A program made the translations under genes and the position numbers. The notes beneath the pieces are model-generated. The model searched no databases and had not been told where the DNA came from. It saw only the letters and a list, made by a program, of their open reading frames with translations. 64,000 bases of DNA from an uncultured Clostridia bacterium (lineage in GTDB: Bacteria > Bacillota > Clostridia > UBA1381): assembly GCA_934476075.1 (NCBI GenBank), contig CAKSNH010000013.1, positions 21,467-85,466 on the forward strand, in the 5' to 3' direction. The first letter of the stretch is position 1. Each line of letters starts with the position of its first letter. Below, in pieces: positions 16,835-25,015 of this stretch.

Positions 16835-18993
16835 TGAAGGGCAGAATAATAGAAATCAATAACGGATATGCAATAGTAATCACCAAAAACGGTGAGTTTG
16901 TGAAAACAAGAAATTACAAAAAAGCGTCTGTGGGCGATGAAATAACCGTATGCACAGGATTTGCGGGATATACAAAAGCAATAGCGGCGGCTGCGGCTAT
17001 GGTGGCGGTATTTTGCGGTACGGCGGTGTCATATTGTATGCCCACGAGTTATGTCGATATATGTATAAACCCCGAAATTGAACTCAAACTTAATATGTAT
17101 GACATTGTTATCGGTGCGGAAGGGAAAAATGATGACGGTGCTGCGGTGCTCGGCAGGGAAAATGTGAAAAATGTAAAGCTGAAAAACGCACTTGACGATA
17201 TAATCGAGAATGCACAGAGTTTAGGATTTATTCCCGAAAATGAGGAAAAGACGGTTGTATTGTCGGTGTTTGCGAAAAATGAGGGTACGGCAAAAAGCCT
17301 GTATGAAAGCGTTAAGGCTTATGAAGTGCCGGAGAGAATTAACAAGGTAGTGAAAATTGCAAGCAGTGACGATGTTACAAATGCAAATGCGGAGAATTTG
17401 TCCGTGGGCAAATATTTGCTTGTGAACGAGGTTGCGGACGCTGTGCCCGAAATGTCAAAAGAGGAATGGAAAAATCATTCGGTTAAAGAGATTATAACAA
17501 CGCTTGACAAGGTAAAGGACAACAGCGTAACAACAACATCTGCACAGGCGGAAAATCCGCAGAATACAGTCGGCGGAACGGAAAACGTTATCGAAAATAA
17601 GCCGAAAATCAGTCCGAAACCCGAAACGGGTACGGCGGAACGTCCGACAACCTTTACAGAGCGTAAAACTGAGGATATTCCAAAACCGCAGACTATAAAA
17701 GCTGACGAGAGAAATACGCAAAAGCCGACTGAAACAAGGTTTGGTGTGCCTGTCGGGGATATTGCTCCGAAAGAGGAAAAGAAACCTGTGATATTTGCCG
17801 ACAGCGAGCCTATGCCAAACCACGATGGCGGCAATGCAGAGCCGAATGACGAGCCTAAACCGCCGGAGATTGAAAGCCGAGATAATGAACCGCCGTCAAA
17901 CAACAGTGAGTTTGAGAAACCGCCGATAACAAGCGGTGACGATTTTGGCGAAAACAATATTTTTGATGACGGCAGAAAAGACGATAACAATAATGTGCTT
18001 GATAATGAGCCTGTAAATGGCGATGGGGATATGACACTTCAAAACGGCGATAAGACTCATTCGGGCGGCGGTGCAAAAGCAGATAGTAACAAGTCAAATA
18101 TTGACAATCGACCGAATGAGAACCCGAACGGCGGATTTGGTGACAGACAAGACGAGCCGAGCAACAAAGATTTTGACAGTCGACCGAATGAGAACCCGAA
18201 CGGCGGATTTGGTGACAGACAAGACGAGCCGAGCAACAAAGATTTTGACAGTCGACCGAATGAGAACCCAAACGGTGGGTTTGGTGACAGGAAAGACGAG
18301 CCGAGCGACAAGGATTTTGGCAATCGACCGAATGAGAACCCAAACGGTGGGTTTGGTGACAGGCAAGACGAGCCGAGCGACAAAGATTTTGGCAATCGAC
18401 CGAATGACAATCCAAACGGTGGGTTTGGTGACAGGCAAGACACACCGCCGGACAGGGATTTTGGCAATCGACCGAATGAGAACCCAAACGGTGGGTTTGA
18501 TAACAGGCAAGACGAGCCGAGCGATAAGGATTTTGGCAATCGACCGAATGAGAACCCAAACGGTGGGTTTGATAACAGGCAAGACGAGCCGAGCGATAAG
18601 GATTTTAACAGTCAACTGAATGAGAACCCAAACGGCGGATTTGGTGACAGACAAGACGAGCCGAGCGACAAGGATTTTGACAACCGACCGAATGAGAATC
18701 CAAACGGTGGGTTTGGTGACAGGCAAGACGAGCCGAGCGACAAGGATTTTGACAATCGACCGAATGAGAATCCAAACGGTGGGTTTGATGACAGGCAAGA
18801 CACACCGCCGGACAGGGATTTTGATGACAGAACGTATTTTGATATGCCAAGCTTTGACGGCGGACATGATGAGATGCCGTCAGAATGGGATTTTGGCGAC
18901 AGCGGATTTGACGGAGAATGGAATGATGCTCCCGACGACAATCCTCCGCCGGAGCATGAAAACGGTTTTAATGACGGGCCGTTTGGCGAATAA
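16834..18993 (+). CDS. rsgI: RsgI-type anti-sigma factor with 24-residue tandem repeats
   Basis: 719 residues. Order: cytoplasmic RsgI_N domain (about 1-50, 'MKGRIIEINNGYAIVITKNG'), one membrane helix (about 50-68), the conserved RsgI outer segment 'YVDICINPEIELKLNMYDIV' and a small domain to about residue 215, a Pro/Glu/Thr/Asn-rich linker, then ten copies of a 24-residue unit (residues 426-665) and a related tail. It binds SigI inside and senses something outside. Cellulolytic relatives carry carbohydrate-binding or hydrolase domains in the outer part; here there is only an Asp/Asn/Gly/Pro-rich repeat. ATG at 16834 overlaps the sigI stop; the frame upstream to 16819 lies inside sigI. Confidence 0.9.
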   Translation: MKGRIIEINNGYAIVITKNGEFVKTRNYKKASVGDEITVCTGFAGYTKAIAAAAAMVAVFCGTAVSYCMPTSYVDICINPEIELKLNMYDIVIGAEGKNDDGAAVLGRENVKNVKLKNALDDIIENAQSLGFIPENEEKTVVLSVFAKNEGTAKSLYESVKAYEVPERINKVVKIASSDDVTNANAENLSVGKYLLVNEVADAVPEMSKEEWKNHSVKEIITTLDKVKDNSVTTTSAQAENPQNTVGGTENVIENKPKISPKPETGTAERPTTFTERKTEDIPKPQTIKADERNTQKPTETRFGVPVGDIAPKEEKKPVIFADSEPMPNHDGGNAEPNDEPKPPEIESRDNEPPSNNSEFEKPPITSGDDFGENNIFDDGRKDDNNNVLDNEPVNGDGDMTLQNGDKTHSGGGAKADSNKSNIDNRPNENPNGGFGDRQDEPSNKDFDSRPNENPNGGFGDRQDEPSNKDFDSRPNENPNGGFGDRKDEPSDKDFGNRPNENPNGGFGDRQDEPSDKDFGNRPNDNPNGGFGDRQDTPPDRDFGNRPNENPNGGFDNRQDEPSDKDFGNRPNENPNGGFDNRQDEPSDKDFNSQLNENPNGGFGDRQDEPSDKDFDNRPNENPNGGFGDRQDEPSDKDFDNRPNENPNGGFDDRQDTPPDRDFDDRTYFDMPSFDGGHDEMPSEWDFGDSGFDGEWNDAPDDNPPPEHENGFNDGPFGE
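18109..18828 (+). repeat. Ten 72-bp tandem repeats within rsgI
   Basis: Each unit encodes RPNENPNGGFGDRQDEPS plus a six-residue end (NKDFDS, DKDFGN, DKDFDN and similar). Units 5 and 10 share the variant DTPPDRDF, and units 6-7 share GGFDNR, which suggests block duplication. The third base varies between units (AACGGCGG / AACGGTGG), so the array is not brand new. Confidence 0.95.
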
Positions 18994-18999
18994 CTGAAT

Positions 19000-19047
19000 A
19001 AAGCCTCAAAGGTCAAACCGAAAATCTGACCTTTGAGGCTTTTGTTT
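19000..19047. terminator. Bidirectional terminator between rsgI and the exchanger gene
   Basis: AAAGCCTCAAAGGTCA ... TGACCTTTGAGGCTTT, a 16-bp perfect stem, with A and T runs at the two ends. It serves the converging genes on both strands. Confidence 0.85.
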
Positions 19048-19055
19048 TGAGAAAA

Positions 19056-20021
19056 TTATCTCAATATGATATATGCCGAATAGGCTATATAGGTAATCAG
19101 CATGGAAATTGCAAACGGTTTTGTAGTCTTTTTGGTTTTGATGAACACAAGATACATTGCGATACTTATGACAGTTAGAATAATTGTGTCATATATAGCA
19201 AGCATATCAACATTTATCGGGTGGATTGCCGCCGAAACACCAAGCACAAAGAACACGTTAAAAATGTTTGAGCCGAGCACGTTGCCGAGTGCAATATCAC
19301 TCTCATTCTTTTTCAGAGCAACAACAGATGTGACAAGCTCCGGAAGTGATGTGCCTATTGCAATGATGGTTAAGCCTATCAGCGTTTCGCTGACGTGGAG
19401 TGTCAGTGCAATGGATTGGGCGGACATTACCGTAAGCTTGCCGCCGATTGAAATTCCCGCAATTCCAAGCAGCGAGAAAAGTATGTACATAGGAACGGAT
19501 TTTAGCTTTTCATCGGGTTCTTCATCGGCAAGAGATGCTTTGTACTTTAATGCACTTCTTACGTTGAATATTATAAAAAGTACAAAAAATGCAAGAAAGA
19601 TTATGCCGTCAATATGTGATAATGTAAGTGTTGAGTTTCTTTTGTATATGCGGTCAAAAGCCAGCATAAACATCAGGACGGCGGATAATATGGCAAGCGG
19701 AAAATCACGCTTTAAGACGGATTTATCAACGGCTATCGAGCCTACCAATGCAGATATACCCGTTACCATAAGCAAGTTGAAAATATTCGAGCCGATAACG
19801 TTGCTCACGGCAATCTCATTGCTGCCTGCCAGTGCTGCGGCGATACTTACCGCTGCTTCGGGCAGACTTGTGCCGAATGCAACTACGGTAAGACCTATTA
19901 CTATTGACGGTATTTTAAGTTTTTTGGCGATACCCGACGCACCGTCAACAAATACGTCCGCACCTTTGATAAGCAGGAAAAATCCCACTATAAGCAAAAG
20001 TATGTCCAGTAAAGTTTTCAT
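19056..20021 (-). CDS. Na+/Ca2+ exchanger family protein (CaxA/YrbG-like)
   Basis: 321 residues with ten hydrophobic helices in two inverted halves. Each half has the exchanger alpha-repeat: 'VAFGTSLPEAAVS' with 'VIGSNIFN' in the first, 'IAIGTSLPELVTS' with 'VLGSNIFN' in the second; the Glu and Asn/Ser residues bind Ca2+ and Na+. The protein most likely exports Ca2+ in exchange for Na+, which fits an organism whose Rnf complex may run on a Na+ gradient (inference). The start at 20021 follows AAAAGGAG; the longer frame to 20108 crosses an interspersed repeat and has no ribosome site. Confidence 0.85.
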   Translation of the reverse strand: MKTLLDILLLIVGFFLLIKGADVFVDGASGIAKKLKIPSIVIGLTVVAFGTSLPEAAVSIAAALAGSNEIAVSNVIGSNIFNLLMVTGISALVGSIAVDKSVLKRDFPLAILSAVLMFMLAFDRIYKRNSTLTLSHIDGIIFLAFFVLFIIFNVRSALKYKASLADEEPDEKLKSVPMYILFSLLGIAGISIGGKLTVMSAQSIALTLHVSETLIGLTIIAIGTSLPELVTSVVALKKNESDIALGNVLGSNIFNVFFVLGVSAAIHPINVDMLAIYDTIILTVISIAMYLVFIKTKKTTKPFAISMLITYIAYSAYIILR

Positions 20022-20055
20022 ATAAATTTTCTCCTTTTGTATTTGGGGGCAGTCA

Positions 20056-20153
20056 TAAAAAAGCTTCTGATAGAAGCACCGCCTGCGGGCGGAGGAATAA
20101 TGTAGCATTTTTGATTTTTCGTCATTGCGTTTTACGCAATTTCCTACAAATTA
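20056..20153 (-). repeat. Terminator-trailing repeat, copy 2 (full, reverse)
   Basis: On the minus strand it begins AATTTGTAGGAAATTGCGTA, continues with an ATTGCGT/ACGCAAT hairpin, a CCGCC-GGCGG hairpin, and ends with GCTTC-tatca-GAAGC plus six T, itself a terminator shape. It differs from the copy at 23713-23808 at about four positions. It starts in the U-tract of the yebC terminator and ends just before the ribosome site of the exchanger gene. Confidence 0.85.
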
Positions 20154-20197
20154 AAAAAAGACTTTTATTGCCGCACAAAAGTAACAATAAAAGTCTT
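20153..20197 (-). terminator. Terminator of yebC
   Basis: On the minus strand AAGACTTTTATTG ... CAATAAAAGTCTT is a 13-bp perfect stem followed by seven T. Confidence 0.85.
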
Positions 20198-20296
20198 GCT
20201 AATTATAAATGGTACGGATTGAATAAAATCAATCGGGACTGTCGACACCATTAACGTTAAAACGTAAGCTACTCCCTTTTATTTTAAACAAATTAA

Positions 20297-21040
20297 TCAG
20301 TCTTCATCGGGTTCTTCCGGCATATCCCAGTTGTGATATACTTCCTGAACGTCATCGTTTTCTTCCATAGCTTCAAGCAATTTGGTCATCATAAGAATTT
20401 GCTTTTCATCGGTAAGCTGTACCATAGTTTGAGGAACAAGCTGTACTTCGGCTGATGAAATAACGTATTTTTGTTCAAGAGCGTCACGAACCTCGTGGAA
20501 AGCCTCCGGAGAAGTTGTGATTTCGTAGTAATCTTCTTCAACGGCAATATCATCAGCACCTGCGTCAAGAGCGTCCATGGTGATAGTGTCCTCGTCAAAG
20601 TTTGCGTCATTTTCTATAACGATAATGCCCTTTTTGTCAAACATAAAGCTTACACAGCCGTTTTGACCAAGGTTGCCGCCGAATTTATCGAAGTAGTGAC
20701 GCATATCGCCGGCAGTACGGTTTTTGTTGTCGGTCAAGGTTTCAACGATAACCGCTACACCGTTAGGACCGTAACCCTCGTATGTATTGTTTTCGTAATT
20801 TGTTGTGTCGCCGGCACCGGCAGCTTTTTTGATTGTACGATTTATGTTGTCATTAGGCATATTGTTGCTGCGTGCCTTTGAAATAACGTCTTTAAGACGT
20901 GAGTTGTTGTCGGGGTCGGGACCGCCGGCTTTAACAGCAACGATAATTTCTCTTGCAATCTTTGTGAAAATTTTTGCTCTTTGTGCGTCATTAGCACCTT
21001 TTTTTCTCTTAATTGTACTCCACTTAGAGTGTCCTGACAT
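20297..21040 (-). CDS. yebC: YebC/PmpR/TACO1 family protein
   Basis: 247 residues, normal for the family. The start 'MSGHSKWSTIKRKKGANDAQ' is nearly invariant in YebC proteins. Recent work ties the family to ribosome function at stalling proline motifs, while older work describes some as transcription regulators; which applies here cannot be told. 'GGPDPDNNSRLKDVISKARS' and 'YEGYGPNGVAVIVE' are further signatures. The start at 21040 is set by this conserved N-terminus, with GGAGAG just upstream. Its terminator at 20153-20197 separates it from the exchanger gene. Confidence 0.92.
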   Translation of the reverse strand: MSGHSKWSTIKRKKGANDAQRAKIFTKIAREIIVAVKAGGPDPDNNSRLKDVISKARSNNMPNDNINRTIKKAAGAGDTTNYENNTYEGYGPNGVAVIVETLTDNKNRTAGDMRHYFDKFGGNLGQNGCVSFMFDKKGIIVIENDANFDEDTITMDALDAGADDIAVEEDYYEITTSPEAFHEVRDALEQKYVISSAEVQLVPQTMVQLTDEKQILMMTKLLEAMEENDDVQEVYHNWDMPEEPDED

Positions 21041-21153
21041 TGTTCTATCTCTCCTTTGTAAATTTATTCGTATACATAGCAAAGGGGCTATTACCAAGAA
21101 ATATATGATTACTCACATAAAACCTTTGCAATAGCCCTATTTATGGCATATTA

Positions 21154-21975
21154 TCAGTTTGCAGACGGTGCAGTTGTGCTGTCTGCTGTATTGTCTGCTG
21201 TATTGTCAGATGTTGTATCAGTATTTGTGTTAGCTGATGTATCGGCTGACGGAGTCGGAGTTGCACTGTTTTCTTTGGCAATTCTTTCTTCGTAATCCTT
21301 TTGGTTTACAGTATTGCGAACCTCTTTCCAAGTAGTATCGCCTGTAACGTCATCACCCAAGCCGTAATATTCTTTAAATTCGGCAAGATTATCGTCGCCT
21401 ACATATTGTGAAAGTTTAACTTCACCCAAAGCAACACCCCATGTTGTATCTGCTGTGATGCTTGCATTGTCTGAAAGACCAAGCTGTGCTTTTGCCTCGT
21501 CAAGAGAAAGACCGCTAAGCTCTGCCATTTTACCCAATGGTCTGTAATCAGACGCTACATCTGCCAAAGTATCACGTTTCATATCTTTCGGCAAACCGTA
21601 TTCTTCCTTGAATTCGTCAACAGTCATGCGAGCATTTGCGGCAAGTTCTTCAAGAGTTTGACCGCTTACATCAAGATAACCCATGTGATTATACTTGTTG
21701 TATTTTTGAACGCCCAATGTACCGAAAACGGAAATTACCGCAACTACAACCGCAACGGCAACATAGCTTAGTGCCAAAACCAATTTTTTGTTGACAGGCT
21801 TTGCGGGTGCTGCCTCGTCAACAGGTGCAAAATCCGGATTTGCAATGTTGTCGGCTGTTTCGGGTGTGTCAGTTTCTTCAACCGGTTCTGCGGTTTGTGA
21901 AACAGTTTCGTTTACTTCATCTGAATTTTCGATAATTTCTTCAGAATTTTCGTTGTTATTTAATTCTTCACTCAT
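21154..21975 (-). CDS. Single-pass membrane protein with repeated EFKEEYGL-type modules
   Basis: 273 residues. An acidic Glu/Asn-rich N-terminus (1-60) lies in the cytoplasm, followed by one membrane helix (about 65-88, 'LVLALSYVAVAVVVAVISVF'), an outer part with three related helical modules, and a Thr/Ser/Asp/Asn-rich tail. The modules share a pattern: 'TVDEFKEEYGLPKDM', 'SLDEAKAQLGL', 'NLAEFKEYYGLGDDV', each near a 'DT.W..V' or 'TL.DVA' element. They look like small helix-turn-helix folds of unknown role. The start at 21975 is preceded by AAGGAG. I do not know a function. No operon partner. Confidence 0.7.
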   Translation of the reverse strand: MSEELNNNENSEEIIENSDEVNETVSQTAEPVEETDTPETADNIANPDFAPVDEAAPAKPVNKKLVLALSYVAVAVVVAVISVFGTLGVQKYNKYNHMGYLDVSGQTLEELAANARMTVDEFKEEYGLPKDMKRDTLADVASDYRPLGKMAELSGLSLDEAKAQLGLSDNASITADTTWGVALGEVKLSQYVGDDNLAEFKEYYGLGDDVTGDTTWKEVRNTVNQKDYEERIAKENSATPTPSADTSANTNTDTTSDNTADNTADSTTAPSAN

Positions 21976-22075
21976 TTTAAAAATCTCCTTATCGATAAGC
22001 ATTTTAAAACACAAGCAACAGTGTGTTATAAAACAGCTTTTTTAATTTTCCGCCCGAAAGCGGTATCTTGTATTA

Positions 22076-22265
22076 ACATATTATTATGCAATGTAAGATA
22101 TTATATCACAAACTGCGAAAGATTACAATACATAATTAACGATATACGGCAGTTTTTTTGTAGGATAAAAAGGAGAGGGGGATGGGAATAGTATAAATTA
22201 TAATTTATCTAAATCATACCCAAAAATCACCAATAAAAAAATTATTCCGTTTTTATAAACAATTA
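22076..22265. other. Intergenic stretch, nothing recognised
   Basis: A/T-rich DNA between the divergent membrane-protein and SLH-protein genes. It contains short inverted A/T stretches but no gene or clear RNA. Confidence 0.4.
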
Positions 22266-22266
22266 A

Positions 22267-22295
22267 TTGTAATTATACAAAATATGTGGTATAAT
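22267..22295 (+). promoter_or_regulatory. Promoter of the SLH-protein gene
   Basis: -35 TTGTAA (22267-22272), 17-bp spacer, -10 TATAAT (22290-22295). Confidence 0.65.
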
Positions 22296-22429
22296 TATTA
22301 AAAGGCAAATTTGGCAAATAAAATCAAAGTAACGGTATGTGCCGATAAAAAATACAATATAAGGAGGGGATTCATTTACAAAAATGAGTGCATACCTGTG
22401 AAATGACAAAAAGAAAGAGGGGAATAAAA

Positions 22430-23626
22430 ATGATAAAGAAAATATTAAGTTTTTTTGTGACAGTATGTATATTGTGCACGGTTTTCCCGTGTGCGGTTTT
22501 TGCGATTGACGAAAGCGGTGAGATTGACGCCGCAAGAAAGGCTATCAGAAAGAGTGAAAGTACGCTTACAGCGTATAATGATATGCCAATGGAAGCATTT
22601 ATAAGCCTTGTAAAGACAGTTATTCCGGCAGACAGCAGTGTGGAGCTCTCTTTTGAGAAAGAATCTGATTACCGTATATACAACGCAACGAGCGAAAAAG
22701 ACGGTTCGATTTTTGCAAATATCCGGTTCACCTGCGGGCCTTACACAAGACACGATATGTATACCATTAAAATACCGGCACTTACCGGTGCGGCGGCTGA
22801 AAACAATCAGGACGCTGAAAATGTGGCAAAGGATATTGCAGAGGCAAGGGAAATTTTCAAGAGCGTTTCACTTGACCCGAACGTTACGCCGGACGATATT
22901 TTAAACTCGATAAGAGCGGTTATCACACACGGCAGTACGGTAACGCTTGACGGCGAATTTACAAAGGTAGATTCTACCGCAAAGAAAAAAGGCTCGGTAA
23001 AATGTTTTGTTAAATTTACAATCAACAGTGCGTCTGATACATTGAAGGTGTACAATACACTTAAATTGCTTGGCGACAATTCAGCCAACATACCTACAAC
23101 TCCGGCAGCACCGGCAGGATTTACAGACGTGGCAGACGATGCATACTATGCAGATGCGGTTAAATGGGCGGTTGAAAAGAATATCACTCAGGGTACAAGC
23201 GATACAACTTTCTCTCCTGACGAAACCTGTACAAGAGCACAAATTCTGACATTCCTATGGCGTGCGGTAGGCTCGCCGAAAACAGGTGACGCAAATCCTT
23301 TTGCAGACGTAACGGCAAACGATTATTACTATGACGCAGCTATTTGGGCGGCTAAGATGGGTATGGTTTCTGGCGACAGATTTAACGGCGATACCCCTTG
23401 CACAAGAGCACTTACCGTTACATATCTATGGCAGAATGACGGTGCGGAAGAATACGAGGATTTGGGCGTATTTGATGATGTTGACGCTAATGCGAGTTAT
23501 TGTGCGGCGGTATCATGGGCAGTTGAAAACGGCGTTACAAGCGGTGTGTCCGATACGGAATTTGCACCTAATGAAATTTGTTCGAGAGGTCAGATTGTGA
23601 CTTTCCTGAAAAGAGCATTGGGCTGA
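22430..23626 (+). CDS. Secreted SLH-domain (S-layer homology) protein
   Basis: 398 residues. A signal peptide covers about 1-26 ('KILSFFVTVCILCTVFPCAVFA', cut before IDES). The middle (about 30-215) is a pair of related domains ('YNDMPMEAFISLVKTVIPAD' and 'PNVTPDDILNSIRAVITHG') of unknown fold. The last 170 residues are three SLH repeats, each with the FxDV...YxxAVxWAVExGI pattern ('FTDVADDAYYADAVKWAVEK', 'FADVTANDYYYDAAIWAAKM', 'FDDVDANASYCAAVSWAVEN'), which bind pyruvylated cell-wall polysaccharide. The protein is thus held on the outside of the wall. The ATG at 22430 follows AGAGGGG. Confidence 0.85.
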   Translation: MIKKILSFFVTVCILCTVFPCAVFAIDESGEIDAARKAIRKSESTLTAYNDMPMEAFISLVKTVIPADSSVELSFEKESDYRIYNATSEKDGSIFANIRFTCGPYTRHDMYTIKIPALTGAAAENNQDAENVAKDIAEAREIFKSVSLDPNVTPDDILNSIRAVITHGSTVTLDGEFTKVDSTAKKKGSVKCFVKFTINSASDTLKVYNTLKLLGDNSANIPTTPAAPAGFTDVADDAYYADAVKWAVEKNITQGTSDTTFSPDETCTRAQILTFLWRAVGSPKTGDANPFADVTANDYYYDAAIWAAKMGMVSGDRFNGDTPCTRALTVTYLWQNDGAEEYEDLGVFDDVDANASYCAAVSWAVENGVTSGVSDTEFAPNEICSRGQIVTFLKRALG

Positions 23627-23675
23627 TTTGGTTTAAATAGTTAAATTGATGTGACTCCAAAAAGTTAGACTTTTT

Positions 23676-23713
23676 ATAGCGTGGTAGTTTTAATGACTGC
23701 TACGCTATTTTTA
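23676..23713 (+). terminator. Terminator of the SLH-protein gene
   Basis: AGCGTGGTAG pairs over 10 bp with CTGCTACGCT (23697-23706), then ATTTTT. Confidence 0.8.
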
Positions 23714-23808
23714 ATTTGTAGGAAATTGCGTAACACGCAATGACGAAAAATCAAAAATGCTACCATAGTCCTCCGCCCGCAGGCGGTGCTTCTATCAGAA
23801 GCTTTTTT
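23713..23808 (+). repeat. Terminator-trailing repeat, copy 3 (full)
   Basis: 96 bp that begin AATTTGTAGG directly after the U-tract of the SLH-gene terminator and end with a GCTTC/GAAGC hairpin and six T. Nearly identical to the minus-strand copy at 20056-20153. Confidence 0.85.
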
Positions 23809-23871
23809 ATGCGTAAATTTTTAAAACATGATAGTAAATGATAGTTTTTTATGCGTTAAAATTAAGGTACA

Positions 23872-23937
23872 ATAACTTAACGAAACAGAACGAAATCAGA
23901 GAATTTCTATGTTTTGGAAAACATTGCATCATAATAC
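23872..23937 (+). repeat. Interspersed repeat family 2, copy 2
   Basis: ATAACTTAACGAAACAGAAC followed by GAAATCAGAGAATTTCT, a GTTTTggAAAAC hairpin and ATCATAATAC. Lies 43 bases before the DnaD-domain gene. Confidence 0.6.
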
Positions 23938-23979
23938 CGTGTTGTTATTATATAAAAAATATATCGGAGGCGGAAAAAA

Positions 23980-24810
23980 ATGACATACATTGATATGATT
24001 AACGCATTTTGGAATTGGAGAAAGTTTAATGTAATTCCTCATTCAACGGCGGATTTGTTTTACTGCATTTTGGACTTTGCAAACTCTACAAGGTGGCAGG
24101 ATAAAATTACTATCCCAAATTCACGCATAATGGGTAAAATCGATATTTCTGAAAAAAGCCTGTTTACGTCACGCAGTTTATTAATTGAATTCGGACTTAT
24201 AAATTACGAGAGCGGTAAAAAAGGTCAGGCGGGTACATACCAAATCAATCTGACAACTCTGCAAAGTTTCAGCAATAAGTTCTGCAATGAGGACAGCAAT
24301 GATGGAAACAATAGCAGAGCAATTCGGGAAACAATAACGGAGCAGCAGGGGGGACATAATAAAGATATAGATAAAGAGATAGAAATAGAAAAAGAGAAAG
24401 AAAAAGACGAAGATGAAGACAATAATAAATTATCGTCGGTCATCGTCTGCTATGAAAATAATATTTCGTCAATCACAAATGTTATTCGTGACAGTATTGC
24501 CGATTGGCTGAAAAGTGTGGACAGTGATGTGATTATATGGGCGATAAATGAGGCAGTGAAACTGAATAAGCGTAACTGGAAATATATCGAGGGGATAATT
24601 CGCAATCAATTAAACAGCGGAAATACCACTCTCGAAAAGATTATCGCAAGCGAAAAACAGCGTGAAAACAATACCAAATCCGACAGCTATACAAGCAACA
24701 ACACCTATGATTTCGACGGGATAGAAAAGCAGATGTGGGCAAATTACAAAAAGGAAAATACAAAGCACGATGCTTATGCGGATTTATTTAAAAAGTTTGA
24801 GCTTGGCTGA
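23980..24810 (+). CDS. DnaD-domain replication protein, phage-like orphan
   Basis: 276 residues. The N-terminal part (about 1-90) reads as a winged helix ('IPNSRIMGKIDISEKSLFTSRSLL'), then comes a highly charged Glu/Asp/Lys linker (about 110-150), then a DnaD/DnaB_2 domain (about 155-220) that ends in 'NWKYIEGIIRNQLNSG', the usual YIxxILxNW-type signature. Such proteins load helicase or remodel DNA at origins in phages and low-GC Gram-positives. No other phage gene is near, so it is an isolated copy. GGAGG at 23967-23971 precedes the ATG. Confidence 0.75.
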   Translation: MTYIDMINAFWNWRKFNVIPHSTADLFYCILDFANSTRWQDKITIPNSRIMGKIDISEKSLFTSRSLLIEFGLINYESGKKGQAGTYQINLTTLQSFSNKFCNEDSNDGNNSRAIRETITEQQGGHNKDIDKEIEIEKEKEKDEDEDNNKLSSVIVCYENNISSITNVIRDSIADWLKSVDSDVIIWAINEAVKLNKRNWKYIEGIIRNQLNSGNTTLEKIIASEKQRENNTKSDSYTSNNTYDFDGIEKQMWANYKKENTKHDAYADLFKKFELG

Positions 24811-24946
24811 TTGATAAGCAATTTTAAATCAATAAATACCGTTATCGGTTACTGTAATTATGTCCGCCGGCAATATACAACTGTGACTGCTTTTTGTATA
24901 AATGCGGATAACGGCGATTTATCACCATTCGGTCGGACAGTTATTA
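24811..24946 (+). other. Intergenic inverted-repeat region before rnf
   Basis: AAATCAATAA (near 24827) pairs with TTATTGATTT (near 24944) across about 110 bases. Inside lie ACCGTTATCGGT, TGTCCG/CGGACA and CGGATAACGG elements. The outer right arm runs into the rnf -35 box. It could be a terminator region of the DnaD gene or an operator; no family is recognised. Confidence 0.4.
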
Positions 24947-24975
24947 TTGATTTATTATACAAAGTATGGTATTAT
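24947..24975 (+). promoter_or_regulatory. Promoter of the rnf operon
   Basis: -35 TTGATT (24947-24952), 17-bp spacer, -10 TATTAT (24970-24975). Confidence 0.65.
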
Positions 24976-25015
24976 TAATACTGTTTAAAAATATTTTATT
25001 AAGGAGTTGAAGAAT

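Noticed and set aside
18109..18828. CRISPR array
   Set aside because: Regular 72-bp units without unique spacers, in frame within rsgI: a protein repeat.
17855..18867. Long minus- and plus-strand frames (up to 257 codons) over the rsgI repeats
   Set aside because: They arise because a 72-bp repeat without stops in one unit is open in all units; the products are periodic and have no ribosome sites. Only the rsgI frame has a known domain order.
19102..20025. A 307-codon plus-strand frame opposite the exchanger gene
   Set aside because: Antisense shadow; the minus strand encodes a clear Na+/Ca2+ exchanger with both alpha-repeats.
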